The notes under the pieces are model-generated. The model had not been told where the DNA came from and did no database searches. It saw nothing but the letters and a program-made list of their open reading frames with translations. Below are positions 28,843 through 38,347 of a stretch of DNA of 64,000 bases, in pieces (positions within the stretch are counted from its first letter, which is position 1; each line of letters begins with the position of its first letter). The stretch lies in assembly GCF_003172915.1 (NCBI RefSeq), contig NZ_QGKU01000048.1:1-64000 (forward strand), given 5' to 3'. Position numbers and translations under genes: made by a program. Origin of the DNA: Meridianimarinicoccus roseus. Its GTDB lineage: Bacteria > Pseudomonadota > Alphaproteobacteria > Rhodobacterales > Rhodobacteraceae.

Positions 28843-29271
28843 ATGAGCGAAAGCCAGATCGCGGCGGTGCGCGACTTCATCACCGATCTGCCCTATTCCC
28901 GCGCGCTGCGGCTGGAATTGGGCGGTGTCGGGCCGGGCTGGGCAGAACTGTCGATGCCCTATCACGCCGATCTCGTGGGCGATCCGGCCACCGGCGTGAT
29001 GCATGGCGGCGCGGTTTCAGCGCTGATGGACACGACCTGCGGTGCGGCCGTGATGGCTCATCCGGACGCCGGGCCGGGCACCGCCACGCTGGACCTGCGC
29101 ATCGACTACATGCGCGGCGCTGTGCCGGGGCAGGCGGTGCGTGCGCGGGCCACCTGCGTGCGCGTCACGCGGTCCATCGCCTTTGTGCAGGCCAGCGCCT
29201 ACGACGAGGGCGCCGACCCGATCGCCACCGCAACCGGCGCCTTCACCGTGATGGCCGGGGGTGGGGCATGA
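28843..29271 (+). CDS. PaaI-type hotdog thioesterase
   Basis: 142 aa. Hotdog fold with LVGDPATGVMHGGAVSALMDTTCGAA, whose HGG loop and Asp/Glu-type residues form the acyl-CoA thioesterase active site, followed by ATLDLRIDYMRGA and a terminal FVQASAYDEG-type strand. Hydrolyses acyl- or aryl-acyl-CoA. Its stop overlaps the next thioesterase gene by 4 bp (ATGA). Near the acyl-CoA cluster, suggesting overflow CoA recycling. Confidence 0.88.
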   Translation: MSESQIAAVRDFITDLPYSRALRLELGGVGPGWAELSMPYHADLVGDPATGVMHGGAVSALMDTTCGAAVMAHPDAGPGTATLDLRIDYMRGAVPGQAVRARATCVRVTRSIAFVQASAYDEGADPIATATGAFTVMAGGGA

Positions 29272-29789
29272 GCGGGCGCGCGCGGCCCGAACCCATGCAG
29301 GTGGTCAAGCAGCGGCGCGACGCCACGCTGGAGGCGTTGGTGGGCCGGGTGCCCTTCATCCGCACCCTGGGCGTGGTATTCGAACGACGCGGCGACGAAT
29401 TGACCGCGATCCTGCCCTTCAACGAGCGGCTGATCGGCAACCCGCTGCTGCCAGCGTTGCATGGCGGCGCCACTGCGGGGTTCCTCGAGGTCGCCGCACT
29501 GATCGAGCTGACCTGGACGCAGCTGTGGTCGGACGTGGAGTCAGGCCGCGTTTCGCCCGAGGAACTGGCCGACGCGCGCGCGCTGAGGATGCCGAAGACG
29601 GTGGATTTTACGGTGGACTATCTGCGTTCGGGCCTGCCGCGCGACGCCTATGCGCGGGCACGAGTCAATCGGTCGGGTCGCCGGTATGCAAGTGTGCATG
29701 TCGAGGGCTGGCAGGACAATCGCGGTCGGCTGTTCGCGCAGGCGACTGGCCACTTCGTCATGCCGGATCCGCCGGGCACGGATGACTGA
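29268..29789 (+). CDS. Second hotdog thioesterase, coupled
   Basis: 173 aa from the ATG at 29268, overlapping the upstream gene by 4 bp. Hotdog family: FNERLIGNPLLPALHGGATAGFLEVAAL carries the HGG active-site turn, and PKTVDFTVDYLRSGLPRDAYARARV is the following strand pair. It has an extra ~30-residue insertion (TWTQLWSDVESGRVSPEELA) compared with PaaI. The pair may act as a heteromer, but that is inference. The stop overlaps the MATE start by 8 bp. Confidence 0.85.
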   Translation: MSGRARPEPMQVVKQRRDATLEALVGRVPFIRTLGVVFERRGDELTAILPFNERLIGNPLLPALHGGATAGFLEVAALIELTWTQLWSDVESGRVSPEELADARALRMPKTVDFTVDYLRSGLPRDAYARARVNRSGRRYASVHVEGWQDNRGRLFAQATGHFVMPDPPGTDD

Positions 29790-31110
29790 AGCCGCGCTGG
29801 CGCGCCCCGCGCTGACTCATCGCCGGGTGCTGCTGATCGCGCTGCCGATTGTGCTGTCCAATGCCACGGTGCCGATCCTCGGGGCGGTGGACACTGCCGT
29901 CGTGGGGCAGCTTGGCCTTGCGGCCCCGATCGGGGCGGTAGGGCTGGGCGCGGTGATCCTGTCGGCGCTCTACTGGATTTTCGGATTCCTGCGCATGGGC
30001 ACCGCCGGGCTGACCGCGCAGGCGCTTGGCGCGCGGGACGGCGCCGAGGTCGCGGCGCTGCTGTCGCGTGTGCTGATCGTCGCCGGGCTAGCCGGGGCCG
30101 CCGTGATCGCGCTCCAATGGCCGCTGTTCGCTGCCGCCTTCGCGCTTGCCCCTGCCTCGGACGAGGTGGAGGGGCTGGCGCGCGGCTACCTTGCCGTACG
30201 GGTCTGGTCGGCACCGGCCGCCATCGCGATCTATGGCGTGACCGGCTGGCTGATCGCGCAGGAACGCACCCGAGCGGTGCTGGTGATCCAGGTCTGGATG
30301 AACGGGTTGAACATAGTTCTGGACGTGGTGTTCGTGCTGGGTTTCGGCTGGGGGGTCGGCGGCGTCGCGGCGGCGACCTTCCTTGCCGAATGGGCCGGGC
30401 TTGCGGTGGGCCTCTGGTTCTGCCGAGACGCGTTGCGCGCGCCCGCGATGCGCGCCTGGGCGCAGGTCTTCGACCGGGTGCGCCTTGCGCGCATGGCGGT
30501 GGTGAACGGCGACATCATGATCCGGTCGGTGCTGTTGCAGGGTGTCATGGTGTCGTTCCTGTTCCTGTCGTCGGATTTCGGGGACACGCGGCTCGCCGCC
30601 AACCAGGTGCTGCTTCAGTTTCTCTACATTACCGCCTACGCGCTGGACGGTTTCGCCTTCGCCGCGGAATCGCTGGTGGGGCAGGCGCTGGGGGCGCGGG
30701 CACGATCGGCGCTGCGGCGCGCTGCGCTGCTGACCGGGGGCTGGGGCTTGGGGTTGGGAGTCGCGCTGGCGGCCGCTTTCGCGGCGGGCGGCCCGACTCT
30801 GATCGACCTGATGACAACCGCGCCGGACGTGCGAGCGGCGGCGCGCGACTACCTGCCCTGGATGCTGTTGATGCCGGTGCTGGGCGCGCTGTCATGGATG
30901 CTGGACGGCGTGTTCATCGGTGCGACCCGCACCGCCGACATGCGCAACATGATGGCGCTGAGCGTCGCAATCTATGCCGCCGCGGTTTTTCTGCTTGTTC
31001 CGACCTTTGCCAATAACGGGCTGTGGGCGGCGCTTGGCATCTGTTTCGTGGCGCGCGGCCTGACGCTGCTTGCGCGCTACCCGTCGCTGGAGCGCGCGGC
31101 GGACGGCTAG
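29782..31110 (+). CDS. MATE-family efflux transporter
   Basis: 442 aa with about 12 hydrophobic segments in two homologous halves (first half starts [25 protein letters not shown]). DinF-like branch: cation-driven export of small molecules. The start at 29782 overlaps the thioesterase stop by 8 bp, so the three genes 28843-31110 form one unit. The stop codon shares a CTAG tetranucleotide with the convergent pyrD stop. Substrate unknown. Confidence 0.9.
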   Translation: MTEAALARPALTHRRVLLIALPIVLSNATVPILGAVDTAVVGQLGLAAPIGAVGLGAVILSALYWIFGFLRMGTAGLTAQALGARDGAEVAALLSRVLIVAGLAGAAVIALQWPLFAAAFALAPASDEVEGLARGYLAVRVWSAPAAIAIYGVTGWLIAQERTRAVLVIQVWMNGLNIVLDVVFVLGFGWGVGGVAAATFLAEWAGLAVGLWFCRDALRAPAMRAWAQVFDRVRLARMAVVNGDIMIRSVLLQGVMVSFLFLSSDFGDTRLAANQVLLQFLYITAYALDGFAFAAESLVGQALGARARSALRRAALLTGGWGLGLGVALAAAFAAGGPTLIDLMTTAPDVRAAARDYLPWMLLMPVLGALSWMLDGVFIGATRTADMRNMMALSVAIYAAAVFLLVPTFANNGLWAALGICFVARGLTLLARYPSLERAADG

Positions 31111-32168
31111 AGCCAGTCGTCGCGCCCGCTGCCTACCGCGTCGGCGACGCTGCCGAACCCGTCGCGCGCAAGCAGTGCATCGAGATCGGCCGCGATGCGG
31201 GGCACCAGCGACATCCCTTGAAACACCAGCGCGGAATAAAGCTGCACCGCGCTCGCCCCGGCGCGGATCTTCTCGTAGGCCTGTGCGCCGTTGGAAATTC
31301 CGCCGACGCCGATCAGCGGCAATGCGCCGCCGGTCAACTTTGACAGCTGCGCCAGTACGTGGGTGGATCTCTCGAACAGCGGCGCGCCGGAGAGTCCGCC
31401 GGTCTCGTTCCGGTGGCGGCCCTTCAGCCCGGCGCGCAGGACGGTGGTGTTGGTCGCCACGATCCCGTCCACCGAGCTGGCCAGCGCGACTTCGGCGATG
31501 TCGGCCAGCTCATCCCCGTTCAGGTCGGGCGCGATCTTCACGAAGACAGGGATGCGCCGGTCAAGCTGCCCTCGCGCGTCCATCACGCCGGTCAGCAGCG
31601 CCCAGAGCGCGGCGCGCCCCTGCAACTCGCGCAGGTTCTCGGTATTGGGGGACGACACATTGACCGTTACGTAATCCACATGCGGGGCGCAGGCGTTCAA
31701 GACCTCGACATAGTCGCGCGACCGGTCCGCGCTGTCCTTGTTCGCCCCGAGGTTCAGCCCGATCACCGCGTCGCTCGGTCGGTCGCGCAGACGCTCCGCC
31801 AGCGCGGCCGCACCGATCCCGTTCAGCCCGAAGCGGTTGATGACAGCGCGATCACGGGTCAGGCGAAACAGCCGTGGGCGCGGGTTGCCGACCTGCGGGC
31901 GCGGTGTGGTGCCGCCCAGTTCGATGAAGCCGAAGCCCGCGCGGCACAGTTGCGGGACGACATCGGCGTTCTTGTCGAAGCCGGCCGCCAGTCCGACCGG
32001 ATTGGGCAGATCCAGCCCGGCAACGCGGGTCCGCAGCCGTTCGCCCTGCACAGGGCCGGGCAACGGCACCAGCCCCGCCCGCAGCGCCCGCAAGGCCAGC
32101 CCGTGGGCGGTTTCCGGGTCGAGCCGGTGCAGCGCGGCAAGGCCGACGCGTTCGCGTAGGGTCGTCAT
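31107..32168 (-). CDS. pyrD: Dihydroorotate dehydrogenase (quinone), class 2
   Basis: 353 aa. Membrane-associated FMN enzyme that oxidises dihydroorotate to orotate in pyrimidine synthesis. The N-terminal amphipathic helix (residues ~1-35) is for membrane/quinone docking. Active-site Ser is in [14 protein letters not shown] contacts are in [18 protein letters not shown] and [13 protein letters not shown]. It starts 4 bp inside the DUF952 gene (ATGA overlap). Convergent with the MATE gene, sharing stop-codon bases. Confidence 0.96.
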   Translation of the reverse strand: MTTLRERVGLAALHRLDPETAHGLALRALRAGLVPLPGPVQGERLRTRVAGLDLPNPVGLAAGFDKNADVVPQLCRAGFGFIELGGTTPRPQVGNPRPRLFRLTRDRAVINRFGLNGIGAAALAERLRDRPSDAVIGLNLGANKDSADRSRDYVEVLNACAPHVDYVTVNVSSPNTENLRELQGRAALWALLTGVMDARGQLDRRIPVFVKIAPDLNGDELADIAEVALASSVDGIVATNTTVLRAGLKGRHRNETGGLSGAPLFERSTHVLAQLSKLTGGALPLIGVGGISNGAQAYEKIRAGASAVQLYSALVFQGMSLVPRIAADLDALLARDGFGSVADAVGSGRDDWL

Positions 32169-32500
32169 GGCAGGTCGGGAAAATCGTGGCCGTGGGGGCC
32201 AAGCAGCAGCGGGTCCACGCGCAGCACCTCGTCGCGGCGCAGGGCGCGGTAGAGATGCGGGAACAGTGCGCCCCCGCGCGAGGCTTCCCATTTCAGGTCG
32301 TCGCCCAGGGCGTCGGCATCCACCGCGGCGAGGAACAGCCCGTCCACACCGCGAAAATGCTTCGCGGCGGTTTCGCGGACCTGTTCGGCGGTGGAGAAAT
32401 GGATGAACCCGTCGGCAAGGTCCACCGGCGCGCCCGCGGTCTCGCCCTCGGCGTCGAGCACGGCCCACTCATCGGTGCGGAAAATCTTGTAGATCAGCAT
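32165..32500 (-). CDS. DUF952 family protein
   Basis: 111 aa from the ATG at 32500 ([10 protein letters not shown]). Contains the family core [18 protein letters not shown] and the C-terminal [19 protein letters not shown]. Function unknown, possibly a glutathione S-transferase-like or ADP-ribosyl-binding fold; not assigned here. Coupled to pyrD by a 4-bp overlap, an arrangement seen in other alphaproteobacteria. Confidence 0.88.
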   Translation of the reverse strand: MLIYKIFRTDEWAVLDAEGETAGAPVDLADGFIHFSTAEQVRETAAKHFRGVDGLFLAAVDADALGDDLKWEASRGGALFPHLYRALRRDEVLRVDPLLLGPHGHDFPDLP

Positions 32501-32628
32501 GCCCCCATGTGACGCGAAGCGCATCCCCGGTCAAGCGCCGCGCAAACCGTTTGCGTCTGCGGCATTTCATGCGATTGTCACAAAAAATCCCGCCGCCACG
32601 AAAGGCGCGCCCCAACAGGAGAACGCCC

Positions 32629-34185
32629 ATGAAAAACTGCCTTCTTGCCGCCACCGCCATCGCCTGTGCCGCAGGCACCGCGGGCGCGTTCGAATTGACG
32701 ATCCTGCACACGAACGACTTTCATGCACGGTTCGAGCCGATCAGTAAGTACGACAGTGGCTGTTCCGAGGAGGACAACCAGGCGGGCGAATGCTTTGGCG
32801 GGTCGGCCCGGCTTGCAAGCGCGATCGAGGAAGCGCGCGCCCGCGCCGGAACGTCGATCCTGGTGGACGGCGGGGACCAGTTCCAGGGAACGCTATTTTA
32901 CACCTACTACAAGGGGCAGGCCGCGGCCGAGATGATGAACCGGCTCGGCTATGACGCGATGACCGTGGGCAACCACGAATTCGACGACGGTCCCGAGGTG
33001 CTGCGCGGCTTCATGGATGCGGTAAACTTTCCGGTGCTGATGTCCAACGCGGATGTGTCTGGCGAGCCTCAGCTGGCGGACGTGCTGATGAAGTCCACTG
33101 TGATCGAACGGGGCGGCGAACGGATCGGCCTGATCGGCCTTACGCCCGAGAACACGCCCGAACTGGCCAGCCCCGGCCCGAACATTACCTTCAGCGCGCC
33201 CGCGCCCGCCGTGCAGGCAGAAGTGGACCGGCTCGAGGCGGACGGTGTGAACAAGATCATCGTGCTCAGCCATTCGGGCTATGGCGTCGATCTGGCGGTG
33301 GCCGACGCGGTGACAGGTGTAGACGTGATCGTGGGCGGGCATACCAACACCTACCTGTCCAACGTGGCCGAGAACGCCAAGGGCCCTTATCCTACGATGG
33401 TCGGCGATACGGCGGTGGTACAGGCCTATGCCTACGGCAAGTTTCTGGGCGAACTGAACGTCACTTTCGACGACGCCGGGAAAGTCGTGTCGGCGGAGGG
33501 GGAGCCGCTGATCATGGACGCGTCGGTCCCCGAGGACAGCATCGTGAAGGCCCGCATAGGTGAACTGGCCGCCCCCCTGGACGAGATCCGCAACATGGTC
33601 GTGGCCGAGGCCGCGGCGCCGATCGAGGGGGACCGCAGTGTGTGCCGTGCCATGGAATGCGCGATGGGCAACCTTGTCGCAGACGCCATGCTGGCGCGGG
33701 TCGCCGATCAGGGCATCGAGGTTGCCATCGCCAATTCGGGCGGCTTGCGCGCCTCCATCGACGCGGGAGAAGTGACGATGGGTGAGGTGCTGACGGTGCT
33801 GCCGTTCCAGAACACCCTGTCCACCTTCCAGGTGACAGGCGCCACCCTGCTGGCCGCGCTGGAGAACGGCGCCAGCCAGATTGAGGAGGCCGCGGGCCGT
33901 TTTCCGCAGGTCGCGGGATTGACGCTGTCGATCGACCCGGCGGCGGACCCGGGCAGCCGTGTGTCGGACGTCATGATCGCGGGCGCGCCGCTTGATCCGG
34001 AGCAGGTCTATGGCGTCGTGTCCAACAACTTCGTGCGCGGTGGCGGTGACGGCTACGCGATGTTCACGGACGCGATGAACGCCTATGATTTCGGACCCGA
34101 CCTCGCCGACGTGACGGCCGAATACCTGGCGGCGAACGCGCCCTATCAGCCCTATACCGATGGGCGCATCCGCATGGTGGAATAA
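32629..34185 (+). CDS. Periplasmic 5'-nucleotidase / metallophosphatase
   Basis: 518 aa with a signal peptide (MKNCLLAATAIACAAGTAGAF) and AGGAG 9 bp before the ATG. Metallophosphatase metal ligands are in LHTNDFHARFEP, DGGDQFQGT, GNHEFDDG, SHSGYGVD and GGHTNTYL. The C-terminal substrate-binding domain has ANSGGLRASI, PFQNTLSTFQV and NNFVRGGGDGYAMF. Releases phosphate from nucleotides in the periplasm, giving nucleosides for uptake. No adjacent nucleoside transporter, although a pyrimidine-type operon lies 1.4 kb downstream. Confidence 0.93.
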   Translation: MKNCLLAATAIACAAGTAGAFELTILHTNDFHARFEPISKYDSGCSEEDNQAGECFGGSARLASAIEEARARAGTSILVDGGDQFQGTLFYTYYKGQAAAEMMNRLGYDAMTVGNHEFDDGPEVLRGFMDAVNFPVLMSNADVSGEPQLADVLMKSTVIERGGERIGLIGLTPENTPELASPGPNITFSAPAPAVQAEVDRLEADGVNKIIVLSHSGYGVDLAVADAVTGVDVIVGGHTNTYLSNVAENAKGPYPTMVGDTAVVQAYAYGKFLGELNVTFDDAGKVVSAEGEPLIMDASVPEDSIVKARIGELAAPLDEIRNMVVAEAAAPIEGDRSVCRAMECAMGNLVADAMLARVADQGIEVAIANSGGLRASIDAGEVTMGEVLTVLPFQNTLSTFQVTGATLLAALENGASQIEEAAGRFPQVAGLTLSIDPAADPGSRVSDVMIAGAPLDPEQVYGVVSNNFVRGGGDGYAMFTDAMNAYDFGPDLADVTAEYLAANAPYQPYTDGRIRMVE

Positions 34186-34218
34186 CGCGCGGGACGGTTC
34201 GCGCGGGCGGCTGATCCC

Positions 34219-34890
34219 TTGTGCGGCCGCTTCGCCATAACCCTTCCGGCCGACGCGATGGCGCAGCTATTCGCCGCCGCGCCGGACAACGCGCTGCCGC
34301 CAGTGCCGGAATATAACGTCTGTCCGACGCAAACAGTCCATGCCGTGCTGGCGGGAGAGAGCGGGGGGCGTCGGCTGTCGGGCTTGCGCTGGGGGTTCGT
34401 TCCGCACTGGTACAAGACGCCGACGGACGGCCCGCTGCTGATCAACGCGCGGGCCGAAACCATCGCCGAGAAGCCGGCGTTCCGCGCGGCCTGCCGCACA
34501 CGCCGTTGCCTGATCCCGGCGACGGGGTTCTACGAATGGACCAAGGATTCAACGGGTGCGCGGCTGCCATGGTATATCCGGCGTACAGACGGGGCGCCTG
34601 CCGTTTTCGCCGGGGTGTGGCAGGACTGGACCGGCGCGGAGGGAGAGCGGCTTCGGACGTGCGCGATCGTGACCATCGCTGCGAATGTGGCGATGCAGGC
34701 GATCCACCATCGGATGCCGGTGATCCTGGAGCCGGAGGATTGGCCGCTCTGGCTGGGCGAGGCGGGCAAGGGCGCCGCGCGGTTGATGAGGGCCGCACCC
34801 GAAGACGCGCTGACGTGGCATCGCGTTGATCCTGCAGTCAATTCCAACCGCGCCGAGGGGCCGGACCTTATCGCGCCGCTCGCCCATTGA
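34219..34890 (+). CDS. SRAP protein (HMCES/YedK type), TTG start
   Basis: 223 aa. Start codon TTG at 34219 places the essential Cys directly after the initiator Met (MCGRF). Family: SOS-response-associated peptidase; Cys2 forms a thiazolidine crosslink with abasic sites in single-stranded DNA. Other conserved parts: GLRWGFVPHW, LINARAETI, CLIPATGFYEW (Glu) and MQAIHHRMPVILEPEDW (catalytic His). Complete and of typical length. Monocistronic; a non-ATG start may keep its level low. Confidence 0.92.
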   Translation: MCGRFAITLPADAMAQLFAAAPDNALPPVPEYNVCPTQTVHAVLAGESGGRRLSGLRWGFVPHWYKTPTDGPLLINARAETIAEKPAFRAACRTRRCLIPATGFYEWTKDSTGARLPWYIRRTDGAPAVFAGVWQDWTGAEGERLRTCAIVTIAANVAMQAIHHRMPVILEPEDWPLWLGEAGKGAARLMRAAPEDALTWHRVDPAVNSNRAEGPDLIAPLAH

Positions 34891-34990
34891 CGATCCGCAG
34901 CGCGCTGTCGGCGGCCTGCACGAGAATTACGCTCCCTGACCGCTTTAGCAGCTTTGTGGGAGTCTGCCCCCGCACCGGGGCCAAGGCGCG

Positions 34991-35383
34991 TCAACCCGGC
35001 AGCGCCGCCAGCACCTCCACCTCGACCTTGAATTCGGGGCGGGTGAAGCCCGACACGATCACCAGCGTGGAGGCGGGCAGCACATCCACGTCCGCCAGCC
35101 ACGCGTCCCGCGCGGTCATGTACCCGGCCATGTGGGCGCGGTCGGTGACGTAGGCGTTGATCCGCACAACGTGCTGCCGCCCCGCCCCCGCCGCGCCGAG
35201 GATCGCGTCGAGATTGGCGAAGCAGATCTCGGCCTGGGCCTGGGCGTCCTCGGGCACGGTGCCGTCCGGGGCAAGTCCTAGCTGCCCCGAGGTCGCGATC
35301 AGCCCGGTGCCTGGCGGCAGCGCGACACCGTGCGAGTAACGTGCGAAGGGCGGGGCGATCCCGTCCGGAACAAGCGGGGTCAT
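34991..35383 (-). CDS. RidA family protein
   Basis: 130 aa. YjgF/YER057c/UK114 fold: FARYSHGVALPPGTGLIATSGQLG, CFANLDAIL and VRINAYVTD, ending in the family-type ALVIVSGF-like strand and VEVEVLAALPG. The RidA key Arg in the SGFTRPEFKVEVE segment is present. Family members deaminate reactive enamines and imines, including 3-aminoacrylate in the Rut uracil pathway (RutC). It is divergent from the ABC/deaminase operon across 236 bp, so it may share that promoter region. Confidence 0.85.
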   Translation of the reverse strand: MTPLVPDGIAPPFARYSHGVALPPGTGLIATSGQLGLAPDGTVPEDAQAQAEICFANLDAILGAAGAGRQHVVRINAYVTDRAHMAGYMTARDAWLADVDVLPASTLVIVSGFTRPEFKVEVEVLAALPG

Positions 35384-35619
35384 GGCTGTCTCCTGCTGAA
35401 AAGGGTGGCTTAGCTATGGCAGGGATGCAGCCGGCGCATGAAAAATCGCCTTGTTTGCGATCAAGTTTGCCGCAAAGCGACTTTTTATTGGACAATCCTC
35501 CGAAACGTCGCTGCATATTTGTGCGCGAAAGCGGATTGCACCGCACTGCGCTGCGCCACGCCTTTATCTGCGGGTCAGGGCAGGGACACTGCCGGAAACA
35601 GGGAGCACGGAGACAAGAG
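35384..35619. promoter_or_regulatory. Divergent promoter region of ridA and the N-heterocycle operon
   Basis: 236 bp between divergent starts. A patch at 35430-35520 is AT-rich relative to the flanks and holds phased A/T tracts (for example gactttttattggacaat), suggesting promoter and operator sequences. No riboswitch (TPP, purine, FMN) was recognised. The regulator is unknown and no regulator gene is adjacent. Confidence 0.35.
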
Positions 35620-36633
35620 ATGACCAAGACCTTCCTTCGCACTGCGGCCGTCATGGCAGGCGTTGCGGCGACCGGGCTGGCCGGTGCCGCAGGCGCGCAG
35701 AACGCGGCCGTCAGCTTCGGCACGAACTGGCTGGCACAGGCCGAGCATGGCGGTTTCTACCAGTCGGTCGCCGACGGCACCTATGCCGAATGCGGGCTGG
35801 ATGTGACCATCGTGCCGGGCGGTCCGCAGGTGAACAATCGCGCGCTGATGCTCGCAGGGCGGATCGATTACCACATGGGCGGTGACATGCTGCAGGCGTT
35901 CAACGCCGTGAAGGAGGGCATCCCGGTCGTGATGGTCGCGGCGACCTTCCAGAAGCATCCGCAGGTGATTCTGGCGCATCCGGGCGAGGCGGACAGCTGG
36001 GAGGAACTGAAGGACCTGACCCTGCTGATCGGCGACAACGGCTTCACGTCCTACTACCAGTGGATGATATCGGAATGGGGTTTCACGGCCGAGCAGCGCC
36101 AGCCCTACACGTTCAACCCCGCGCCGTTCCTTGCGGACAAGCGCATGGGGATGCAGGGCTACCTGTCGTCCGAACCCTACCTCGTGATCAAGGAGGGCGG
36201 GTTCACACCCAACGTGTTCCTGATCGCCGATGCGGGTTTCACCAGCTATGCCACGATGATCGAGACGATGGCAGATACCATCGCCGAGAAGCCCGAAGAG
36301 GTGAAATGCTTCGTCGAAGGGTCGATCAAGGGCTGGTACAACTACCTTTACGGCGACAATGCGGGTGCCAACGCCATGATCCTCGAAGCCAACCCGGACA
36401 TGACGCAGGACAAGATCGACTATGCGATCGAACGGATGCTGGCCGAAGGGATCGTGGACAGCGGCGACGCGCTGGAAATGGGAATTGGTGCGATCAACCC
36501 CGACGTGGTCGAGGATTTCTACACCAAGATGGTCGCCGCCGGCGTAATCGAGGACGGCATCGACTGGGCCGCGTCCTACACCACCGAGTTCGTCAACCAG
36601 GGCCTCGGCATGGACCTGAAGCCCGCGAACTGA
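35620..36633 (+). CDS. NMT1/ThiY-type ABC substrate-binding protein
   Basis: 337 aa with a signal peptide (MTKTFLRTAAVMAGVAATGL, cleavage near AGAQ). The mature start FGTNWLAQAEHGGFYQSVADG and VTIVPGGPQVNNRALML are hallmarks of the SsuA/THI5/NMT1 family that includes ThiY (pyrimidine thiamin precursor) and related heterocycle binders. First gene of the operon; a GC stem-loop separates it from the ATPase gene. The ligand is inferred to be a small N-heterocycle because a cytosine-deaminase-like enzyme follows. Confidence 0.85.
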   Translation: MTKTFLRTAAVMAGVAATGLAGAAGAQNAAVSFGTNWLAQAEHGGFYQSVADGTYAECGLDVTIVPGGPQVNNRALMLAGRIDYHMGGDMLQAFNAVKEGIPVVMVAATFQKHPQVILAHPGEADSWEELKDLTLLIGDNGFTSYYQWMISEWGFTAEQRQPYTFNPAPFLADKRMGMQGYLSSEPYLVIKEGGFTPNVFLIADAGFTSYATMIETMADTIAEKPEEVKCFVEGSIKGWYNYLYGDNAGANAMILEANPDMTQDKIDYAIERMLAEGIVDSGDALEMGIGAINPDVVEDFYTKMVAAGVIEDGIDWAASYTTEFVNQGLGMDLKPAN

Positions 36634-36653
36634 TTCCGCGGAATATCGAGCAG

Positions 36654-36675
36654 CCGGGGGCCAGCGCGCCCCCGG
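36654..36675 (+). terminator. Stem-loop between binding-protein and ATPase genes
   Basis: CCGGGGGC (36654-36661) and GCCCCCGG (36668-36675) form a perfect 8-bp stem with loop CAGCGC and no T-run. More likely an mRNA-stabilising or attenuating structure that keeps the binding protein in excess than a full terminator. Confidence 0.5.
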
Positions 36676-36698
36676 ACCCTATTCACGAAAGGCCCGCG

Positions 36699-37478
36699 AT
36701 GCCCGTCGCCCCGCTGTCAGACCGCCCGCCCGTGATGGAGCTTGCGGGCATCAACAAGACTTTCGCCGGCGGAATCGTCGCGCTGGACGGCATGTCGATG
36801 GCGGTGAATGCGGGCGATTTCATTTCGTTACTGGGTCCTTCGGGCTGCGGCAAGTCCACCGCGCTGCGGATCATGGCGGGGCTGACCCAGCCCACCGCCG
36901 GACGGATCGACTGGCATGGCGGGCAGAGGGCCGGTGATCTTGGCGTGGTATTCCAGGAACCGACCCTGATGCCTTGGGCGACTGTGGCCGACAACGTATG
37001 GCTGCCCTTTCGCCTGCGCGGCAAAAGCTATGGCGAGGTGCGTGACGACGTTCTGGAGGCACTTCGGCTGGTCGGGCTGGAGAAGTTCCAGACCGCCTAT
37101 CCGCGCGAATTGTCGGGCGGCATGAAGATGCGCGTGTCGATCGCGCGGGCGATGGTGACGCATCCCCGCCTGATCCTGATGGACGAGCCGTTCGCCGCGC
37201 TGGACGAGATCACCCGCTTCAAGCTCAACAACGACCTTCTGGCGCTCAAGGCGAAGATCGGCTGCACGGTGGTGTTCGTGACGCATTCGGTGTTCGAGAG
37301 CGTGTTTCTGTCGGACCGGATTGTCGTCATGGCGGCGCGGCCTGGTCGGGTGGTGCGCGAACTGGAAGTGGACGCGCCCTATCCGCGCGACGACGCCTTC
37401 CGCACCTCGGCAGGCTACGCCGCCCATTGCCGCGAGGCGTCGGACGCGCTGCACGCCGCAATGGAGGCCGCCGCATGA
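36699..37478 (+). CDS. ABC transporter ATP-binding protein
   Basis: 259 aa, nitrate/sulfonate/taurine/HMP-precursor subfamily. Walker A GPSGCGKST, Q-loop FQEPTLMPWATVADN, signature LSGGMKMRVSIARA, Walker B LILMDEPFAALDE and H-loop VFVTHSVFESVFLSDR are all intact. Powers the importer made with the binding protein upstream and the permease, whose start overlaps this stop by 4 bp (ATGA). Confidence 0.93.
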   Translation: MPVAPLSDRPPVMELAGINKTFAGGIVALDGMSMAVNAGDFISLLGPSGCGKSTALRIMAGLTQPTAGRIDWHGGQRAGDLGVVFQEPTLMPWATVADNVWLPFRLRGKSYGEVRDDVLEALRLVGLEKFQTAYPRELSGGMKMRVSIARAMVTHPRLILMDEPFAALDEITRFKLNNDLLALKAKIGCTVVFVTHSVFESVFLSDRIVVMAARPGRVVRELEVDAPYPRDDAFRTSAGYAAHCREASDALHAAMEAAA

Positions 37479-38347
37479 GCCTTGTGGAGCGGATCACCGG
37501 GCAGGCAGCCCCCGGTGCGGGCGCGATCGATGCCGACGAGGCACGCCGCCAGTCGCGCGCGCGGATGGAACGGATCGCGCGCTGGGTGTTGCCGGTGGTC
37601 ATGCTGCTGGCGACGCTGTGGCTGTGGGACCGGATCGTCGCCTGGAACGAGATCCCGCATTATATCCTGCCGGGTCCGGGCCGGGTCTGGGACAGCCTGA
37701 CCGGCGACTGGGCGATGCTGTGGGACGCCGCGCTGCTGACCGCCCGGATCACCCTGATGGCGCTGGTGCTGGCGGTGCTTGGCGGGGCGGGTCTGGCGAT
37801 CCTGTTCAACCAGTCGAAGATGCTGGAATTGTCGCTTTATCCCTACGCGGTGATCCTGCAGGTCACGCCGGTGGTATCGATCGCGCCGCTGATCTTCATC
37901 TACGTCGAAAGCAAGACGGCGGGCATGTTGCTGTGCGCGTGGATCGTCGCGTTCTTCCCGGTGCTGAGTTCGACCACGCTGGGGCTGAATTCGGTCGATC
38001 ACAATCTGCGCGACCTGTTCCGCATCTACGGTGCGAGTCGCTGGCAGAAGCTGTGGTTCCTGCAGCTTCCTTCGGCGCTGCCGTATTTCCTGGGCGGGCT
38101 GAAGATCGCGGGCGGGCTGAGCCTGATCGGTGCGGTGGTGGCCGAACTGGTGGCGGGCACCGGCGGGGTCGGCGCCGGGCTGGCCGCGCGCATCCAGGAG
38201 GCGGGATACCGGCTGAACATCGCGCGGATGTTTGCCGCGCTGTCGATGATCGCGGCGATGGGCGTGTTCATCTTCGCAGCCCTGTCGCTGTTGTCGCATC
38301 TTCTGCTACGCAAGTGGCACGAGAGTGCCCTGAAACGAGAGAGCTGA
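37475..38347 (+). CDS. ABC transporter permease
   Basis: 290 aa integral membrane protein with about six helices starting at WVLPVVMLLATLWLW. The binding-protein-dependent transport signature near residues 185-205 (DLFRIYGASRWQKLWFLQLP) carries the EAA-like loop that docks the ATPase. Overlaps the ATPase gene by 4 bp and its stop directly abuts the deaminase ATG. The N-terminal ~45 residues are unusually long and hydrophilic. Confidence 0.92.
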   Translation: MSLVERITGQAAPGAGAIDADEARRQSRARMERIARWVLPVVMLLATLWLWDRIVAWNEIPHYILPGPGRVWDSLTGDWAMLWDAALLTARITLMALVLAVLGGAGLAILFNQSKMLELSLYPYAVILQVTPVVSIAPLIFIYVESKTAGMLLCAWIVAFFPVLSSTTLGLNSVDHNLRDLFRIYGASRWQKLWFLQLPSALPYFLGGLKIAGGLSLIGAVVAELVAGTGGVGAGLAARIQEAGYRLNIARMFAALSMIAAMGVFIFAALSLLSHLLLRKWHESALKRES

